DNA of 64,000 bases, from the NCBI GenBank assembly GCA_004010535.1, contig RQYE01000005.1:62001-126000 (forward strand). Reading direction: 5' to 3'. This document shows, in pieces, positions 63,673-64,000 of this stretch. This DNA comes from Coriobacteriales bacterium OH1046 (GTDB taxonomy: Bacteria > Actinomycetota > Coriobacteriia > Coriobacteriales > Atopobiaceae). The position numbers and the translations under genes were made by a program. The notes beneath the pieces were generated by a model, which was not told where the DNA came from, searched no databases, and worked only from the letters and a program-made list of their open reading frames with translations. Position 1 is the stretch's first letter, and each line of letters opens with the position of its first letter.

Positions 63673-64000
63673 CTAAGCTTCCAGCCGGGCCTTGATCGCC
63701 TCGGCCAGCTCGGCGAGCGACACCAGAACCTGCTCGTGCGTCTCCATGTCGCGCAGCGTTGCAGAGCCAGCAGCCGCCTCGTCGGGACCGAGCACCACGC
63801 ACAGGCGCGCTCCGAGCTTATCGGCCAGCTTGAACTGGCTCTTGAGCGAACGGCCCTGATAATCGGCCTCGGTACGGATCCCGGCGGCGCGCAGGGCATG
63901 CGTGGCCGAGAAGGCCGCCTGCCGCTGATCGGGCGTGCAGGCCACGAACACGCAGGGCTCGGGTTCGGGCGCGGGCGAGGATCCGAGGGCTCTCAGGGCA
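63673..64000 (-). CDS. hisS: Histidyl-tRNA synthetase, C-terminal part
   Basis: The frame runs off the right edge; about 108 residues are visible. They show the class II anticodon-binding domain of HisS: ALRAAGIRTEADYQGRSLKS, QFKLADKLGARLCVVLG, and METHEQVLVSL. The catalytic core lies outside the window. Minus strand, convergent with the AIM24 gene. Confidence 0.85.
   Translation of the reverse strand, partial: ALRALGSSPAPEPEPCVFVACTPDQRQAAFSATHALRAAGIRTEADYQGRSLKSQFKLADKLGARLCVVLGPDEAAAGSATLRDMETHEQVLVSLAELAEAIKARLEA

Overview
The window is 64 kb of high-GC, densely packed bacterial DNA with short intergenic gaps, many 4-base start/stop overlaps and frequent GTG starts. The gene content suggests a gut-type anaerobic actinobacterium of the class Coriobacteriia: molybdenum hydroxylases with a diaminopropionate pathway, a monomeric [FeFe] hydrogenase, a phenylacetate-CoA ligase/ACT pair and a low-respiration gene set. 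The class is an inference; genus cannot be fixed from the sequence alone. No rRNA, tRNA or CRISPR array was recognised.

Left region (1-22451) is an accessory metabolic block. Its core resembles the E. coli ygeX-ygeY-hyuA-yqeC-mocA-ssnA-ygfM-xdhD cluster tied to selenium/molybdenum hydroxylases and anaerobic purine breakdown: the tail of a YqeC-like gene, a ModE-MocA fusion, diaminopropionate ammonia-lyase, a YgeY-type hydrolase, a dihydropyrimidinase, a fused XdhD-type hydroxylase, a PreA-like flavoprotein, SsnA, an FAD subunit, a [2Fe-2S] subunit and a second molybdopterin subunit. The likely combined job is oxidation or reduction of purine rings, ring opening, and final release of pyruvate and ammonia from 2,3-diaminopropionate. 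Inserted in the block are an aryl acid-CoA ligase with an ACT protein, RidA, a carboxymuconolactone decarboxylase-cupin fusion, a cyclase-family hydrolase, and an operon of a secreted calcium-repeat protein with an ECF sigma factor and an RsgI-like anti-sigma factor.

22452-26240 is a disturbed accessory patch: two perfect 124-bp inverted repeats flank an endonuclease-like gene and cut into a HIRAN gene, followed by a lipoprotein and a stand-alone Vsr endonuclease. 26290-39912 is mostly housekeeping (rsmI, queD, a PSP1/RicT protein, holB, tmk, topA, tatC, tatA, a STAS protein, a TPR protein, an aminotransferase and an orphan response regulator with a degenerate receiver). 40092-43259 is a polar amino-acid ABC transporter whose permease carries an extra extracellular domain. 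43744-45087 is a glutamine synthetase homologue in which most catalytic residues are replaced; gpmA follows divergently.

46203-51511 is a three-gene operon, TerB-N/C protein, BrxD-like ATPase and Lhr-like helicase, bracketed by two kinds of palindromic repeat elements. It has the parts of an anti-phage or stress module but lacks the methylase and phosphatase of BREX, and is the best candidate here for an undescribed system. The right part (52229-64000) holds a flippase, aspS, a phosphoglycolate phosphatase-like gene, a small conserved protein, the [FeFe] hydrogenase, a pseudouridine synthase, a MacAB-like export operon, an AIM24 protein and the end of hisS.

Four dispersed repeat families are visible: a 147-bp palindromic element (two full copies plus a fragment), a 30-32-bp inverted repeat around GTGACA (two copies), a 24-nt direct repeat (two exact and one diverged copy), and the 124-bp inverted pair. 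A further unique 34-bp inverted repeat lies at 8026-8175.
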